Assembly (NCBI RefSeq): GCF_023100805.1
Contig: NZ_CP095855.1
Coordinates: forward strand, 1,777,001 to 1,841,000
DNA length: 64,000 bases
Direction of reading: 5' to 3'
Source of the DNA: Chitinophaga filiformis
GTDB lineage: Bacteria; Bacteroidota; Bacteroidia; Chitinophagales; Chitinophagaceae
Shown here: positions 1 to 9,172 of the stretch, piece after piece
Position numbering within the stretch: the stretch's first letter is position 1
Layout: the number at the start of each line of letters is the position of its first letter
The notes under the pieces: generated by a model
Seen by the model: the letters and a program-made list of their open reading frames with translations, nothing else
Databases searched by the model: none
Told to the model about the DNA's origin: nothing
Made by a program: the position numbers and the translations under genes

Positions 1-115
1 CACAGATAACGGCGGTTTTCCCCTTTAACGATAGTTCCATACTAGTAGATAACTGATTATTACACAATGATCTGCAAAAGCCGTCGATTATTTAGCTAAG
101 ATAGGACATCCTGAT

Positions 116-1246
116 CTAAACACGTATGTATATACGCTTTTTATCAAGTATTTTGCCTACAGACCAGCACAGCAGCATATATAGCAGGGCAAACAGGAGG
201 GAACCTGGTTTACCGGGAAGTATTGCCTGGAAAATGTAGGTGTTGATCCAGCGGTGCACGCTCATATCGCCTACCTGGAAGAAGTAAAGGAAAATAACAA
301 GTACTTCAGACAGTAGATAGAGGAACAGCGGGTTTTTGCCGAAAACGGTGAAGAAGCCGGTCCAGCGGTCCTGTTTTTTATAGTCGATCACATAGATCAG
401 TATTGCGAGGATCCAGAGGTCAATTCCCACGGTAAAGAGCACATAAGAGCTGGTCCAGAGCTTTTTGTTGATCGGGAACATGGTGTTCCACAACAAAGCC
501 AGCAATATCAGCAGTCCGCCCATTTGTAACAGGCGCTTGCGGCCCAGGCCTGTTTTACCATGTTCCTGGATAAACAGTCCTGTATAGTAACCTGCAATGA
601 CATTGACAATTGCGGGCAGGGTACTTAACAATCCTTCGGGGTCGAATGCAATGCCTTCTCCATGATACATGTGGCTTTCGCCCAGTATCAGTTTATCGAA
701 ATGTATTGCGGCATTACCGGTCAGGCTATAGGGATCTGCCGGATCGCCGAAGAAATACATGATAGCCCAGTAGCCGAGTAAGAATAATGCGCTGACTGCC
801 CATACCGCTTTTTTAGGCAGGTAGTGTATCAGCAGGGAGGCAAAGCAGTAACAGAGGGCAATGCGTTGTAATACACCCAGGATGCGGGTGTCTGAGATAG
901 GGATAAATTCCAGGCCGGTATCGGTATGCCGTACAAAGGGCAGCCAGTACATCAGGTATCCCAGCAGGAAAATGAGGATGGTGCGGCGGAAGATTTTGGC
1001 CAGCACAGTTGTGTTGTCCAGCTGTGAGAACTTCCGCATGCTGAAGCTCATCGCATTTCCCACGGCAAAGAGAAAGGAAGGGAATACCATGTCGGTAGGT
1101 GTGCAGCCATGCCATTTTGCATGGTTAAGAATGGAATAGGCCGTGTCCCATCCCGGCGTATTCACAATGATCATAAAACATACGGTCAGTCCCCTGAAAA
1201 CGTCCAGCGGTAAAAAGCGCTGTGGTGTAGCTTGGCTCATAGTCAT
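116..1246 (-). CDS. DUF5009/HGSNAT-like membrane acyltransferase
   Basis: A polytopic inner-membrane protein of about 376 aa. The N-terminal segment RGLTVCFMIIVNT, followed by WHGCTPTDMVFPSFLF, is the signature of the DUF5009 / heparan-alpha-glucosaminide N-acetyltransferase (NagX-like) family. Members are thought to move an acetyl group from cytoplasmic acetyl-CoA to a sugar amine across the membrane. About ten hydrophobic stretches follow, and the protein ends in a basic tail (KKRIYIRV). The frame is open to 1297, but family alignment places the start at Met 1246 or Met 1240 (M-T-M-S-Q). It is transcribed divergently from the LacI-type gene at 1372, which could control it. The substrate is unknown; a role in amino-sugar or cell-wall sugar use is inference. 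Confidence 0.8.
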   Translation of the reverse strand: MTMSQATPQRFLPLDVFRGLTVCFMIIVNTPGWDTAYSILNHAKWHGCTPTDMVFPSFLFAVGNAMSFSMRKFSQLDNTTVLAKIFRRTILIFLLGYLMYWLPFVRHTDTGLEFIPISDTRILGVLQRIALCYCFASLLIHYLPKKAVWAVSALFLLGYWAIMYFFGDPADPYSLTGNAAIHFDKLILGESHMYHGEGIAFDPEGLLSTLPAIVNVIAGYYTGLFIQEHGKTGLGRKRLLQMGGLLILLALLWNTMFPINKKLWTSSYVLFTVGIDLWILAILIYVIDYKKQDRWTGFFTVFGKNPLFLYLLSEVLVIFLYFFQVGDMSVHRWINTYIFQAILPGKPGSLLFALLYMLLCWSVGKILDKKRIYIRV

Positions 1247-1371
1247 AATTATGTTACCTGGAAAAATAGAAATTGGTTGCCTATAAATATAATACAACCA
1301 TTTTACTACGCATAGCCAGAAATTTTAGCGTATCCGGAATGAATTTTTTACTTTAGTGGTAAAGCTACCCC

Positions 1372-2400
1372 TTGTTGAATAATAAAGTCACCATAGCAGA
1401 CATCGCTAAAGAGCTGAATTTAACGGGTGCTACTGTATCCCGCGCACTGAACAACCGCAAAGGCACCAGTGAAGAAACACGTAAGCTGGTGCAGGCTGCT
1501 GCAGAAAAAATGAATTACAGGCGGGACAGGATCGCCTGGTCACTCAGGTCCGGGCGTACCAACATCATCGGTGTGATCATTCCCAGTGCAGAAATCAACT
1601 TTTTCGGGTCCGTTGTACATGGTATTGAAAGCATGGCGAACCAGCATGGTTACAATGTGCTGATTTACCAGTCCAATGAACAGCCGGAATATGAGAAGAA
1701 GGCGATAGAGACCTTCCTGAGCACCCGTGTGGATGGTATTCTGGCGTCCATTGCCAAAGAGACGATGGAGTTCAGCCACTACCTGGAGATCAAGGAAAGA
1801 GGGGTGCCACTGGTGTTTTTTGACCGTGCTAATGACAGTCTCAATATCCCATCCGTCGTAGTTGACGACTTCAAGGGCGCTTATTTCGCTACCGATCACC
1901 TGTTGAAGCAGGGGTACAAGCGGATTGCCCATATTGCCGGGCAGCAGCATCTCAAGATCTTCAAGGATCGCCTGGAGGGGTATAAAGCAGCTTTAACAGA
2001 TCATGGTGTTCCCGTAGAGGAAGCGCTTGTCTATTTCGGCGATGTTTCTATTCATGCCGGCCGTCAGGCTGTTCAATACTTTTTATCTTTACCTCAGCCG
2101 CCGGATGCTGTCTTTGCCGTAGAAGACTTTACGGCTTTGGGCGCGGTGAAGGAGTTGAAAGATAAGCATATCGATATTCCTGGGTCTTTCGGGGTTGTCG
2201 GATTTGCGAATGAGTCTTTTGACGAGCATATTACACCCAGTTTGTCGAGTATTGATCAGCAGACCGTAGAGATGGGGAAGGAGGCGTTCCGCCTGCTCAT
2301 GGAATTGATCGAGGGTAATGGTGTGGTGAGTCAGCAGACGCGGACGAAAATTGTATTGGAGCCTGTGACGCGGTTCAGGCAGTCTTCTCAGAAACAGTGA
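1372..2400 (+). CDS. LacI family transcriptional regulator
   Basis: A 342-aa LacI/GalR-type repressor. The N-terminal helix-turn-helix is clear (VTIADIAKELNLTGATVSRA, residues about 6-25), followed by the hinge and a periplasmic-binding-protein-like effector domain (GVIIPSAE onward, ending EPVTRFRQS). The start is a TTG at 1372, with a second TTG directly after it; no ATG fits the domain. A TACTTTAG element at 1349-1356 resembles a -7 box and would give a very short leader. Two LacI-like palindromes occur about 1.6 kb downstream in front of galK, so a GalR-like role is possible but not shown. The effector is unknown. Confidence 0.92.
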   Translation: MLNNKVTIADIAKELNLTGATVSRALNNRKGTSEETRKLVQAAAEKMNYRRDRIAWSLRSGRTNIIGVIIPSAEINFFGSVVHGIESMANQHGYNVLIYQSNEQPEYEKKAIETFLSTRVDGILASIAKETMEFSHYLEIKERGVPLVFFDRANDSLNIPSVVVDDFKGAYFATDHLLKQGYKRIAHIAGQQHLKIFKDRLEGYKAALTDHGVPVEEALVYFGDVSIHAGRQAVQYFLSLPQPPDAVFAVEDFTALGAVKELKDKHIDIPGSFGVVGFANESFDEHITPSLSSIDQQTVEMGKEAFRLLMELIEGNGVVSQQTRTKIVLEPVTRFRQSSQKQ

Positions 2401-2415
2401 TCTTCTCTTTCCGGG

Positions 2416-3500
2416 CTTCCGCTTTCTTAATTTCCTTTCGGCTTTAATGACGAGGGCGTACCGTCAGCAGCAGTATGGGCTTGCTGGCTGTAGCTCTTTG
2501 AAGTTCCTTTCTATTTGGCGGTTGGCGGCGTATGTAGCTTTGGGACATTTATTAAACTCCTGGTAGGTCGCGTCAGCATACTTCAAATAGCTAAGGCCAG
2601 CAATCTCCATCTGCTGCTGCCGTATTTCATGGCCTCCGCTTTCTTAATTTCCTTTCGACTTTAATGACGAGGGCATACCGTCAGCAGCAGTATGGGATTA
2701 CTGGCTGTAGCTCTTTGAAGTTCCTTTCTATTTGGCGGTTGGCGGCGTATGTAGCTTTGGGACATTTATTAAACTCCTGGTGGGTCGTGTCGGCATACTT
2801 CAAATAGCTAAGGCCAGCAATCTCCATCTGCTGCTGCCGTATTTCATGGCTTCCGCTTTCTTAATTTCCTTTCGACTTTAATGACGAGGGCATACCGTCA
2901 GCAGCAGTATGGGCTTGCTGGCTGTAGCTCTTTGAAGTTCCTTTCTATTTGGCGGTTGGCGGCGTATGTAGCTTTGGGACATTTATTAAACTCCTGGTAG
3001 GTCGCGTCAGCATACTTCAAATAGCTAAGGCCAGCAATCTCCATCTGCTGCTGCCGTATTTCAGGGCTTCCGCATCTTTAATTTCCTTTCGATAATTATT
3101 GTGAAGGCATACCGTCAGCAGCAGTATGGGCTTGCTGGCTGTAGCTCTTTGAAGTTCCTTTCTATTTGGCGGTTGGCGGCGTATGTAGCTTTGGGACATT
3201 TATTAAACTCCTGGTAGGTCGCGTCAGCATACTTCAAATAGCTAAGGCCAGCAATCTCCATCTGCTGCTGCCGTAGTTCATGGCTTCCGCTTCTTTAATT
3301 TCCTTTCGATAATTATTGTGAAGGCATACCGTCAGCAGCAGTATGGGCTTGCTGGCTGTAGCTCTTTGAAGTTCCTTTCTATTTGGCAGTTGGTAGCGTA
3401 TGTAGCTTTTGGATATTTATTAAACCCCTGGTAGGTCGCGTCAGCATACTTCAAATAGCTAAGGCCAGCAATCTCCATCTGCTGCTGTCGTAGTTCATGG
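2416..3500 (-). repeat. five tandem 217-bp palindromic repeats with mini-ORFs
   Basis: Five head-to-tail units start at 2416, 2633, 2850, 3067 and 3284; every period is exactly 217 bp, and a partial sixth start lies at 3501. Each unit holds an imperfect inverted repeat of about 43 nt per arm (in unit 3, 2896-2938 and 3014-3056) around a 75-nt loop, so one strand can fold into a hairpin of about 160 nt. On the minus strand each palindrome carries a 48-codon frame with an ATG (unit 1, 2464-2610; the others at +217 steps), reading MEIAGLSYLKYADATYQEFN and ending PYCC-stop in unit 1. Because 217 is not a multiple of 3, the frames do not join. No promoter or clear ribosome site was seen. Not recognised as a known family. 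Confidence 0.9.
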
Positions 3501-3713
3501 CTTCCGCTTTAATAATTGAGGAAGTGCTTCTGATGAGGAGGGACGATTCTGATTAAAGACATTATGCCACACCTGCCGGTAAATTATTGAAAGGAATAGG
3601 ACAGGCTAAGTGCACTTTAAATAGTTATAAAACAGTCCTCAGGATATTCACTATACAGGATTCGGTATTGTATCTCAATGGATTAAGAGGAAGGGCAGAA
3701 GGAACCGGCGGTG

Positions 3714-3858
3714 TCAGGTGGAAATCCCTGGCCTTAGTTCTTTGAAGTGGGCTGATGCGACCTACCAGGGATTTAATGGGTATACCAAGGCCCAATACGC
3801 CCTCCAAATGCCCAATATTAAGGAACTTCAAAGAAGTACAGCCAGGGATTCCACCTGA
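3714..3858 (+). repeat. solitary diverged copy of the palindromic element
   Basis: Inverted arms at 3714-3748 and 3825-3858 enclose a 76-nt loop. The inner part matches the 217-bp units in the opposite orientation: TTTGAAGT...ACTTCAAA at the loop base and GACCTACCAGG in the loop. The outer arm sequence differs. A 46-codon frame (GTG at 3718 to TGA at 3858) spans the palindrome and aligns with the peptide of the array: GLSSLKWADATYQGFN here, GLSYLKYADATYQEFN there. No promoter is visible. This could be a MITE-like or palindromic element; the function is unknown. Confidence 0.7.
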
Positions 3859-3946
3859 GAGCCGCGTATCCCTTTCAGTTAACGACATATTTGGGGAATT
3901 ACTAATAACAACACAAGCCAATCGGCCAACGCTTGCAAAATTGAAA

Positions 3947-3958
3947 GTAAACGATTAC
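3947..3958. promoter_or_regulatory. LacI-type operator-like site 1
   Basis: GTAAACGATTAC is a near-palindrome with the central CG typical of LacI/GalR-family operators. It is the exact reverse complement of the site at 4071-4082, 124 bp downstream; the match extends to 13 bases. Two such sites could support repression by looping upstream of galK. The binding protein is not known; the LacI-type product of 1372-2400 is a candidate. Confidence 0.5.
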
Positions 3959-4068
3959 ATTTAATGTCTATTCCACATCCTTTTTTCTATACGGTGTTGT
4001 TTATCAATGATTTATTGAGATAACTGCCAATAGGTTAAGCGTACTGCACCGTAATTGAGAGAGAAGTA

Positions 4069-4100
4069 TTGTAATCGTTTACGTAAATCATTTAACTTTG
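4069..4100 (+). promoter_or_regulatory. galK promoter with embedded LacI-like operator
   Basis: A Bacteroidota-type promoter with -33 TTG at 4069-4071 and -7 TAACTTTG at 4093-4100 (consensus TAnnTTTG), 21 bases apart. The operator-like GTAATCGTTTAC at 4071-4082 lies in the spacer, so a bound repressor would block sigma contact. The start point would be near 4107, leaving a leader of about 300 nt before galK. In the leader are a 27-codon frame (4198-4281), a GC-rich hairpin (GGCCC/GGGCC, 4264-4278) and a GGGAG/CTCCC hairpin (4361-4376). Outside the repeats, the operators and this leader, nothing else was seen in 2401-4406. Confidence 0.6.
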
Positions 4101-4406
4101 AGAATTATTCCACATAAATAAAAATTCCATGAGTAGATCCACGGTTAGATTTTAATGTCAACAGGGTTTCTTCATCCATTGACAATACAGTTTACAGATG
4201 AACGCAGAACAGCCGACAATAGACAGCCTGCATAGTAGGGCCGTCAGCTGGTTTGTATGGAATGGCCCCGGCCGGGCCTAATGTTGGAAAATTTCACGAC
4301 GTCTTCAGAGGAGATCGAAAACAGTTAGTAGAGAAGAGGTTACATAGAACTAAGTCTTAGGGGAGCGCAATCTCCCATTAGTATATCAAATTTAAAAAAA
4401 TACACA

Positions 4407-5573
4407 GTGGAGCAAGCTAAATTAAACGCCTTTTCCCAGCAGCATTTTGACCAGGAACCAATTATGGTAAGAGCGGCAGGGCGTATTAACCTGATCGGAG
4501 AGCATACCGACTACAATAACGGGTTTGTATTGCCCGCTGCAATAGACAAAGCCATTTACCTGGCTATTGTAAAACGTAATGATAACAAGATCGTCTTACA
4601 TGCACTGGATGTAAATGACAGCTATGAAGGTACACTGGACCAGGTGGTACGCACCGCCCAGCAATGGCCGGATTATCTGCTGGGGGTAGTACAGCAACTC
4701 CAACAGGCAGGTCATATCATCGGTGGATTTGAATGTGCTTTCTGCGGTAATGTTCCCCTGGGCGCTGGCCTTTCATCCTCCGCTGCACTGGAATGCGCAA
4801 CGATCTTCGCATTGAATGAGCTCTTCGGACTGGAAATAGGTCGCAGAGACATGACCCTGCTGGCACAGGCTGCGGAAAATCATTTCGTAGGCGTGCGTTG
4901 CGGTATAATGGACCAGTTTGCGAGCATGTTCGGTAAAAAACAACAGCTCATCAAACTGGATTGCGCTTCACTGGAGTATGAATATATTCCTTTCAACTTT
5001 GATGATGTAAGCCTGGTGCTGCTGGATACACAGGTAAAACACTCCCTGGCATCCTCAGAATATAATACCCGCCGCGAAGAATGTGAAACAGGTGTGGCAC
5101 TGATCAAAAAACATCACCCGCATGTGAACAGCCTGCGCGATGCCAATATGGATATGCTGGATGCTTATGTGAAAGGGCACGATGCTACTGTGTATAACCG
5201 CTGCCGTTACGTAGTGGAAGAAATACAACGCCTGCAGGATGCATGTGAAGACCTGCAACGTAATGACCTGCATGCATTCGGTAAGAAAGTGTTCGCTACA
5301 CACGAAGGATTGGATAAACTATATAATGTAAGCTGCCCTGAACTGAACTGGCTGGCAGAATTTGCTGCGGGTCAGCAGGGAGTGCTCGGCGCCCGTATGA
5401 TGGGTGGTGGCTTCGGTGGCTGTACGATCAACATCGTGAAAAAGTCGGCCGTGCCCGCGCTGCTGGAAAAAGCCGCTGCCGGTTATGAACAACAGTTCAA
5501 AACTCCGCTGAAGGCATACGTTACCAGCATAGAAGATGGATGCCGTACCGTAAATAATTTAGTTAACAATTAA
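4407..5573 (+). CDS. galK: galactokinase
   Basis: Phosphorylates alpha-D-galactose at C1 with ATP, the first committed step of the Leloir pathway, in the cytoplasm. At 388 aa it has the usual length of the GHMP-kinase galactokinases. Three signatures are intact: GRINLIGEHTDYNNG (residues about 25-39), the phosphate-binding PLGAGLSSSAALE (about 117-129) and GARMMGGGFGGC near the C-terminus. The likely catalytic Asp sits in CGIMDQF (about 169). The start is GTG at 4407, preceded by an A-rich stretch. It is followed by galT after a 66-bp gap containing a hairpin. Expression is probably controlled by the operator in its promoter. Confidence 0.97.
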   Translation: MEQAKLNAFSQQHFDQEPIMVRAAGRINLIGEHTDYNNGFVLPAAIDKAIYLAIVKRNDNKIVLHALDVNDSYEGTLDQVVRTAQQWPDYLLGVVQQLQQAGHIIGGFECAFCGNVPLGAGLSSSAALECATIFALNELFGLEIGRRDMTLLAQAAENHFVGVRCGIMDQFASMFGKKQQLIKLDCASLEYEYIPFNFDDVSLVLLDTQVKHSLASSEYNTRREECETGVALIKKHHPHVNSLRDANMDMLDAYVKGHDATVYNRCRYVVEEIQRLQDACEDLQRNDLHAFGKKVFATHEGLDKLYNVSCPELNWLAEFAAGQQGVLGARMMGGGFGGCTINIVKKSAVPALLEKAAAGYEQQFKTPLKAYVTSIEDGCRTVNNLVNN

Positions 5574-5583
5574 GCGCTGATAA

Positions 5584-5620
5584 AAGGACTGGTCCCTATA
5601 CCTATTCAAGACCAGTCCTT
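5584..5620 (+). other. intercistronic hairpin between galK and galT
   Basis: A perfect 11-bp stem, AAGGACTGGTC (5584-5594) with GACCAGTCCTT (5610-5620), and a 15-nt loop. No U-tract follows, so full termination is unlikely. It may protect the galK mRNA end or set the galK:galT ratio. Confidence 0.55.
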
Positions 5621-5639
5621 CATTAAATGTTCTGAGAGA

Positions 5640-6707
5640 ATGCCTGAAAATACTTTTGATCTGACAGCTCATCCTCATACCCGTTTGAATATCCTGACAG
5701 GAGAATGGGTACTAGTATCACCCCACCGTTCCAAACGCCCCTGGCAGGGAAAGGTGGAGTCGCCTTCGCTGGTACAGCGTCCGGCTTACGTAGAGGATTG
5801 CTATTTATGCCCGGGCAATACCCGTGCTGATGGAACAAAGAACCCGGCTTATACCGGACCAATTGCTTTTACAAACGATTTCTCTGCCCTCCTGGCAGAC
5901 ACGCCACAGGGAGGTGAGAATGAAGACGGACTGCTGGTAGCCCGCTCACAAAAAGGCATCTGCCGCGTGATCTGCTTCAGCCCACGTCACGACCTGACAT
6001 TACCTGAAATGGAACTGCCCGATATCCGGAAAGTGGTGGACCTCTGGCATACCGAACTGGAATCACTGGCCGCAGTGCCTTTCATCAAGTATATACAGAT
6101 CTTTGAAAACAAAGGTGAGATCATGGGATGCAGTAATCCGCATCCGCATGGACAGATCTGGGCGTCTGAAGATGTGCCGATGGAGATAGAAAAGGAAACA
6201 CGCCAGCAGCGTAATTATTATCAGCAGCATGGACGTAGCCTGTTGTCTGCTTACCTGGAAAAAGAACTGAAACAGGAAGAGCGTATCATCGCACAGAATG
6301 AACACTTTGTGGCCTTGGTGCCTTTCTGGGCTGTATGGCCTTATGAGGCAATGATCATCAGCCGCCGCCATGTACAACACCTGTTACAGTTTACACCAGC
6401 AGAACGTGACGGACTGGCAGCTATCCTGAAAGAGCTGACCACCCGCTACGATAATCTGTTTGAAACATCATTCCCTTATTCAGCAGGTATGCACCAGATG
6501 CCGTTCAATGACGGTGAAAGCCACCCTGAATGGCACTGGCATATGCACTTTTATCCGCCATTACTGCGCTCTGCCACTGTGAAGAAGTTTATGGTAGGAT
6601 ATGAGATGCTGGCGCATCCTCAAAGGGATATTACACCGGAATATGCTGCCGGACGGTTAAGAGACCTGCCGGTTGTGCATTATAAAAAAGCAGGGGTGCC
6701 TGCATAG
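5640..6707 (+). CDS. galT: galactose-1-phosphate uridylyltransferase
   Basis: Exchanges UMP between UDP-glucose and galactose-1-phosphate, giving UDP-galactose and glucose-1-phosphate. The 355-aa protein matches the class I GalT family: a CYLCPGN metal site (residues about 54-60), and [13 protein letters not shown] (about 163-175), whose second His of HPH is the uridylylated nucleophile. A C-terminal [13 protein letters not shown] segment belongs to the HIT-like fold. It is co-directional with galK. No galE or galM lies next to it in this window. A strong hairpin terminator follows at 6748. Confidence 0.97.
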   Translation: MPENTFDLTAHPHTRLNILTGEWVLVSPHRSKRPWQGKVESPSLVQRPAYVEDCYLCPGNTRADGTKNPAYTGPIAFTNDFSALLADTPQGGENEDGLLVARSQKGICRVICFSPRHDLTLPEMELPDIRKVVDLWHTELESLAAVPFIKYIQIFENKGEIMGCSNPHPHGQIWASEDVPMEIEKETRQQRNYYQQHGRSLLSAYLEKELKQEERIIAQNEHFVALVPFWAVWPYEAMIISRRHVQHLLQFTPAERDGLAAILKELTTRYDNLFETSFPYSAGMHQMPFNDGESHPEWHWHMHFYPPLLRSATVKKFMVGYEMLAHPQRDITPEYAAGRLRDLPVVHYKKAGVPA

Positions 6708-6747
6708 ACTTGTTTTTTGTTTATTCTTTTTTTGAACCAAAATGTGC

Positions 6748-6773
6748 AGGGCCGCTTTTTAGCGGCCCTTTAT
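6748..6773 (+). terminator. terminator after galT
   Basis: A perfect 9-bp stem AGGGCCGCT/AGCGGCCCT with a TTTT loop (6748-6769), followed by TTATT. It lies between galT and the convergent receptor gene and may work in both directions. Confidence 0.75.
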
Positions 6774-6833
6774 TATGCAATAGGTTTAAGGGGGGCTCAC
6801 TTGCTTTGAAACGGAAGATGACCGGTAATTAAA

Positions 6834-8882
6834 TTACAAACTCACTCTCACCCCTCCGTAATAATTCCGTCCCGGTGCCGGATTATAATACCTGGCGCCT
6901 ACCGCATTCAGGTCATTGCCCAGGCTATAGTGCTGGTTCAACAGGTTGTCGGCGCCTGCATACAAGGCCAGCCATTTATTGATGCCCCAGTTGATTTTCG
7001 CCTGTACCAGGTGATATTCTTTTGCAAAGGCTGTATTGGCATCATCCAGCGGTAAACGGTCCGTATAAGTGTATTGGCCATACAATGACACCTGGGCGGG
7101 AAATACCACGAGCAGGGATGCGGTAGCTATATTTTTCGGAACGCCTGTTAAGGCATTGCCGGAAAAGTCCTTGCCTGCACTGATATAATCGCTGAAGAGG
7201 AAATGGCTGTAAGTATAACTTCCCTGGAGTTGAATACCACGGGTGAAGCCCTGTAGCCTGGGCGACTGTAACCATGCAGCCCCCTGGAACTCTACGCCGG
7301 TCTGGTGCGTACCACCGGCATTAGTGAAAAACTCCGTGCCATCGTCATGCAGCTTCCGGACAATGGCGTCCTGCAGTTCGTAGTAGAAAACAGCCGCATC
7401 TGCCTGGAAACGGTTGTTCCGGCTATTGAAGCGCAGGCCTGTTTCATAGTTCCAGCCGGTTTCTGCCTGTAATGCCGTATTGATAATATTGTCTGAAGCA
7501 CGTACCTCCGCAATGGAAGGAGGGGAGTAGCCCCGGCTGATGGTGGCGCGTGCCGCCAGGTCGGGCGTGATCAGGTAGGAGAGTGAGAAGCGGGGCATTA
7601 GCTCGGCGGAAAATTTCTTTTTGCCATCTGTGCCTGCCGCCACATCGTTGAAGTGGTAACGGTAATAGTTGAGGCTCACCGCTGCTTCTGCCACCCATTG
7701 TTTACCCGGACGCAGGGTAATGCCTGTGAAGTAGAAGTATTGGCGGGCGGTGATGTCGCTGGCAGCCTGTAAGGTATCTCTTACGCCCGCCCTGTTGCCA
7801 TAGTTGTCTATATCAGAGCCGGTCTGCTGCCATTCTATGCCCGTTGTCCAATCCAGGCGCATATTGCTGTTGCCAAGCGGCTGGTCCTGCAGGGCTATAT
7901 AGGACCGGGCGCCAAAGGTATTCTCATCCCTGGCTTCAAAGTTGGTAATGAAGGGATTTTCGAAGTGGGTATTGCTGCCAAATACAGTGATCACATGCTG
8001 CCAGTGGGTAGCGAGCTGTGAGGTATGTACCAGGCCGCCAAACGCTGTTTTATTCCGGATGCCGGCCTGCTGGGTAATGGCGCCCGGTAATGTAGGCGTA
8101 GCAGGACGTGAAGCTTTTGGATTGGCTGCTGCCTGTGCCGCCGTCAGACCTCCAGGCGTACGGTAATCCAGGTCGCTGTAAAATGCGATCAGTTTAAGCT
8201 GATTATGAGGATGATACTGCCATTCCTGGGCCGTCTGTACAAAATATCTTTTCATGGCACTGTTATCTCTATAACCATCAGCATGATGCACAGCTTCATA
8301 GATATTCAGCTTATAATTCCCCCATTGTTGTTGCCAGCCTATCTGCTCGCGGAACAGGCCATAACTGCCTCCCTGCATATCAGCCCTCAGGCGGCTGCTG
8401 TCTGCCAGGGTACCTGCAGGATGGAGCAGTACCACACCGCCGGAATTAGCCCCGAACTGGCTGCCATCAGGCCCTTTTAATATTTCAATGCCCTGGAAAC
8501 TGCCCGGGTCCGCAAGATTGAGGTAGGAATTACCACCGGCGTCCGTCAGCGGGATCTCATCCAGGTACAGTTTCACGTTGCGGATACCAAAAGGAGAGCG
8601 CAGCAGGCTACCTCTTAAAGAGAGGCGGTAGCTGCCCGGAGAACGTTCTTCCATGCGTATACCGGGTACGGTATTTAAGGCGGGCAACAGTGTAATGCCC
8701 TGTTGCAGTTGCAACTGGCGGGCAGTTAGTACAGTACTGCTGGTAGGTACCTGGAGCAGGGTAAACTGCTTGCCGGGATATGCCTGTATCACTACTTCCT
8801 GCAATTGCCGGGTAGTATCGGTTGATGATTGTGCATAAGAAGCCAGCGGCAGTATACTAAGAGCCAGTAAAATTTTTTTCAT
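6834..8882 (-). CDS. TonB-dependent outer-membrane receptor
   Basis: A 682-aa outer-membrane gated channel. A signal peptide (MKKILLALSILPLASYAQ) is followed by a TonB-box-like segment LQEVVIQAY, a plug domain (residues about 45-150, with VPGIRMEERSPGSYRLSLRG and GIEILKGPDGSQFG), and a 22-strand-type barrel ending in aromatic NYYGGVRVSL. There is no carboxypeptidase-like or STN domain, so it is not a SusC or FecA type. It resembles the iron/siderophore or cofactor receptors of Bacteroidota, but the substrate cannot be named from sequence. A good promoter lies at 8905-8932. A TonB energy transducer gene occurs 940 bp away on the other strand. Confidence 0.9.
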   Translation of the reverse strand: MKKILLALSILPLASYAQSSTDTTRQLQEVVIQAYPGKQFTLLQVPTSSTVLTARQLQLQQGITLLPALNTVPGIRMEERSPGSYRLSLRGSLLRSPFGIRNVKLYLDEIPLTDAGGNSYLNLADPGSFQGIEILKGPDGSQFGANSGGVVLLHPAGTLADSSRLRADMQGGSYGLFREQIGWQQQWGNYKLNIYEAVHHADGYRDNSAMKRYFVQTAQEWQYHPHNQLKLIAFYSDLDYRTPGGLTAAQAAANPKASRPATPTLPGAITQQAGIRNKTAFGGLVHTSQLATHWQHVITVFGSNTHFENPFITNFEARDENTFGARSYIALQDQPLGNSNMRLDWTTGIEWQQTGSDIDNYGNRAGVRDTLQAASDITARQYFYFTGITLRPGKQWVAEAAVSLNYYRYHFNDVAAGTDGKKKFSAELMPRFSLSYLITPDLAARATISRGYSPPSIAEVRASDNIINTALQAETGWNYETGLRFNSRNNRFQADAAVFYYELQDAIVRKLHDDGTEFFTNAGGTHQTGVEFQGAAWLQSPRLQGFTRGIQLQGSYTYSHFLFSDYISAGKDFSGNALTGVPKNIATASLLVVFPAQVSLYGQYTYTDRLPLDDANTAFAKEYHLVQAKINWGINKWLALYAGADNLLNQHYSLGNDLNAVGARYYNPAPGRNYYGGVRVSL

Positions 8883-8904
8883 CAGATAGTGTCTTCTATT
8901 GTTT

Positions 8905-8932
8905 CAAATCTACTTGTATTTTCCTGATTCAA
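8905..8932 (-). promoter_or_regulatory. promoter of the TonB receptor gene
   Basis: On the minus strand TTG (8930-8932), 17 bases, then TAGATTTG (8905-8912), a full match to TAnnTTTG. The -7 box ends about 22 bases before the ATG at 8882. Confidence 0.55.
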
Positions 8933-9172
8933 CCCGCTAATTGGGATCACCGGTATTGACCGCCACCAACAATTCCTCAACAGTGTTTGCATTCACTAAG
9001 TGCAATCTGTACCAGCCGCAGAAACGCATCTGCTGAAACTTTAGCGTGCATGCATAGGTATGGATACCTGACGATCGTCTTCCCACGTGTTTTCCTACAC
9101 GGTTTTTCCTGTGTGATAATCAGTAGTTTGGTATGTACAATAATGCTGCCCGAAAAAAATTATGTCTTTGAA

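Noticed and set aside
3017..3199. 60-codon minus-strand frame across a repeat junction
   Set aside because: It joins two repeat units in different frames and is not kept in the other junctions; the 48-codon frame is common to all units.
2416..3500. CRISPR array
   Set aside because: The whole 217-bp unit is conserved, there are no short repeats with variable spacers, and no cas genes are nearby.
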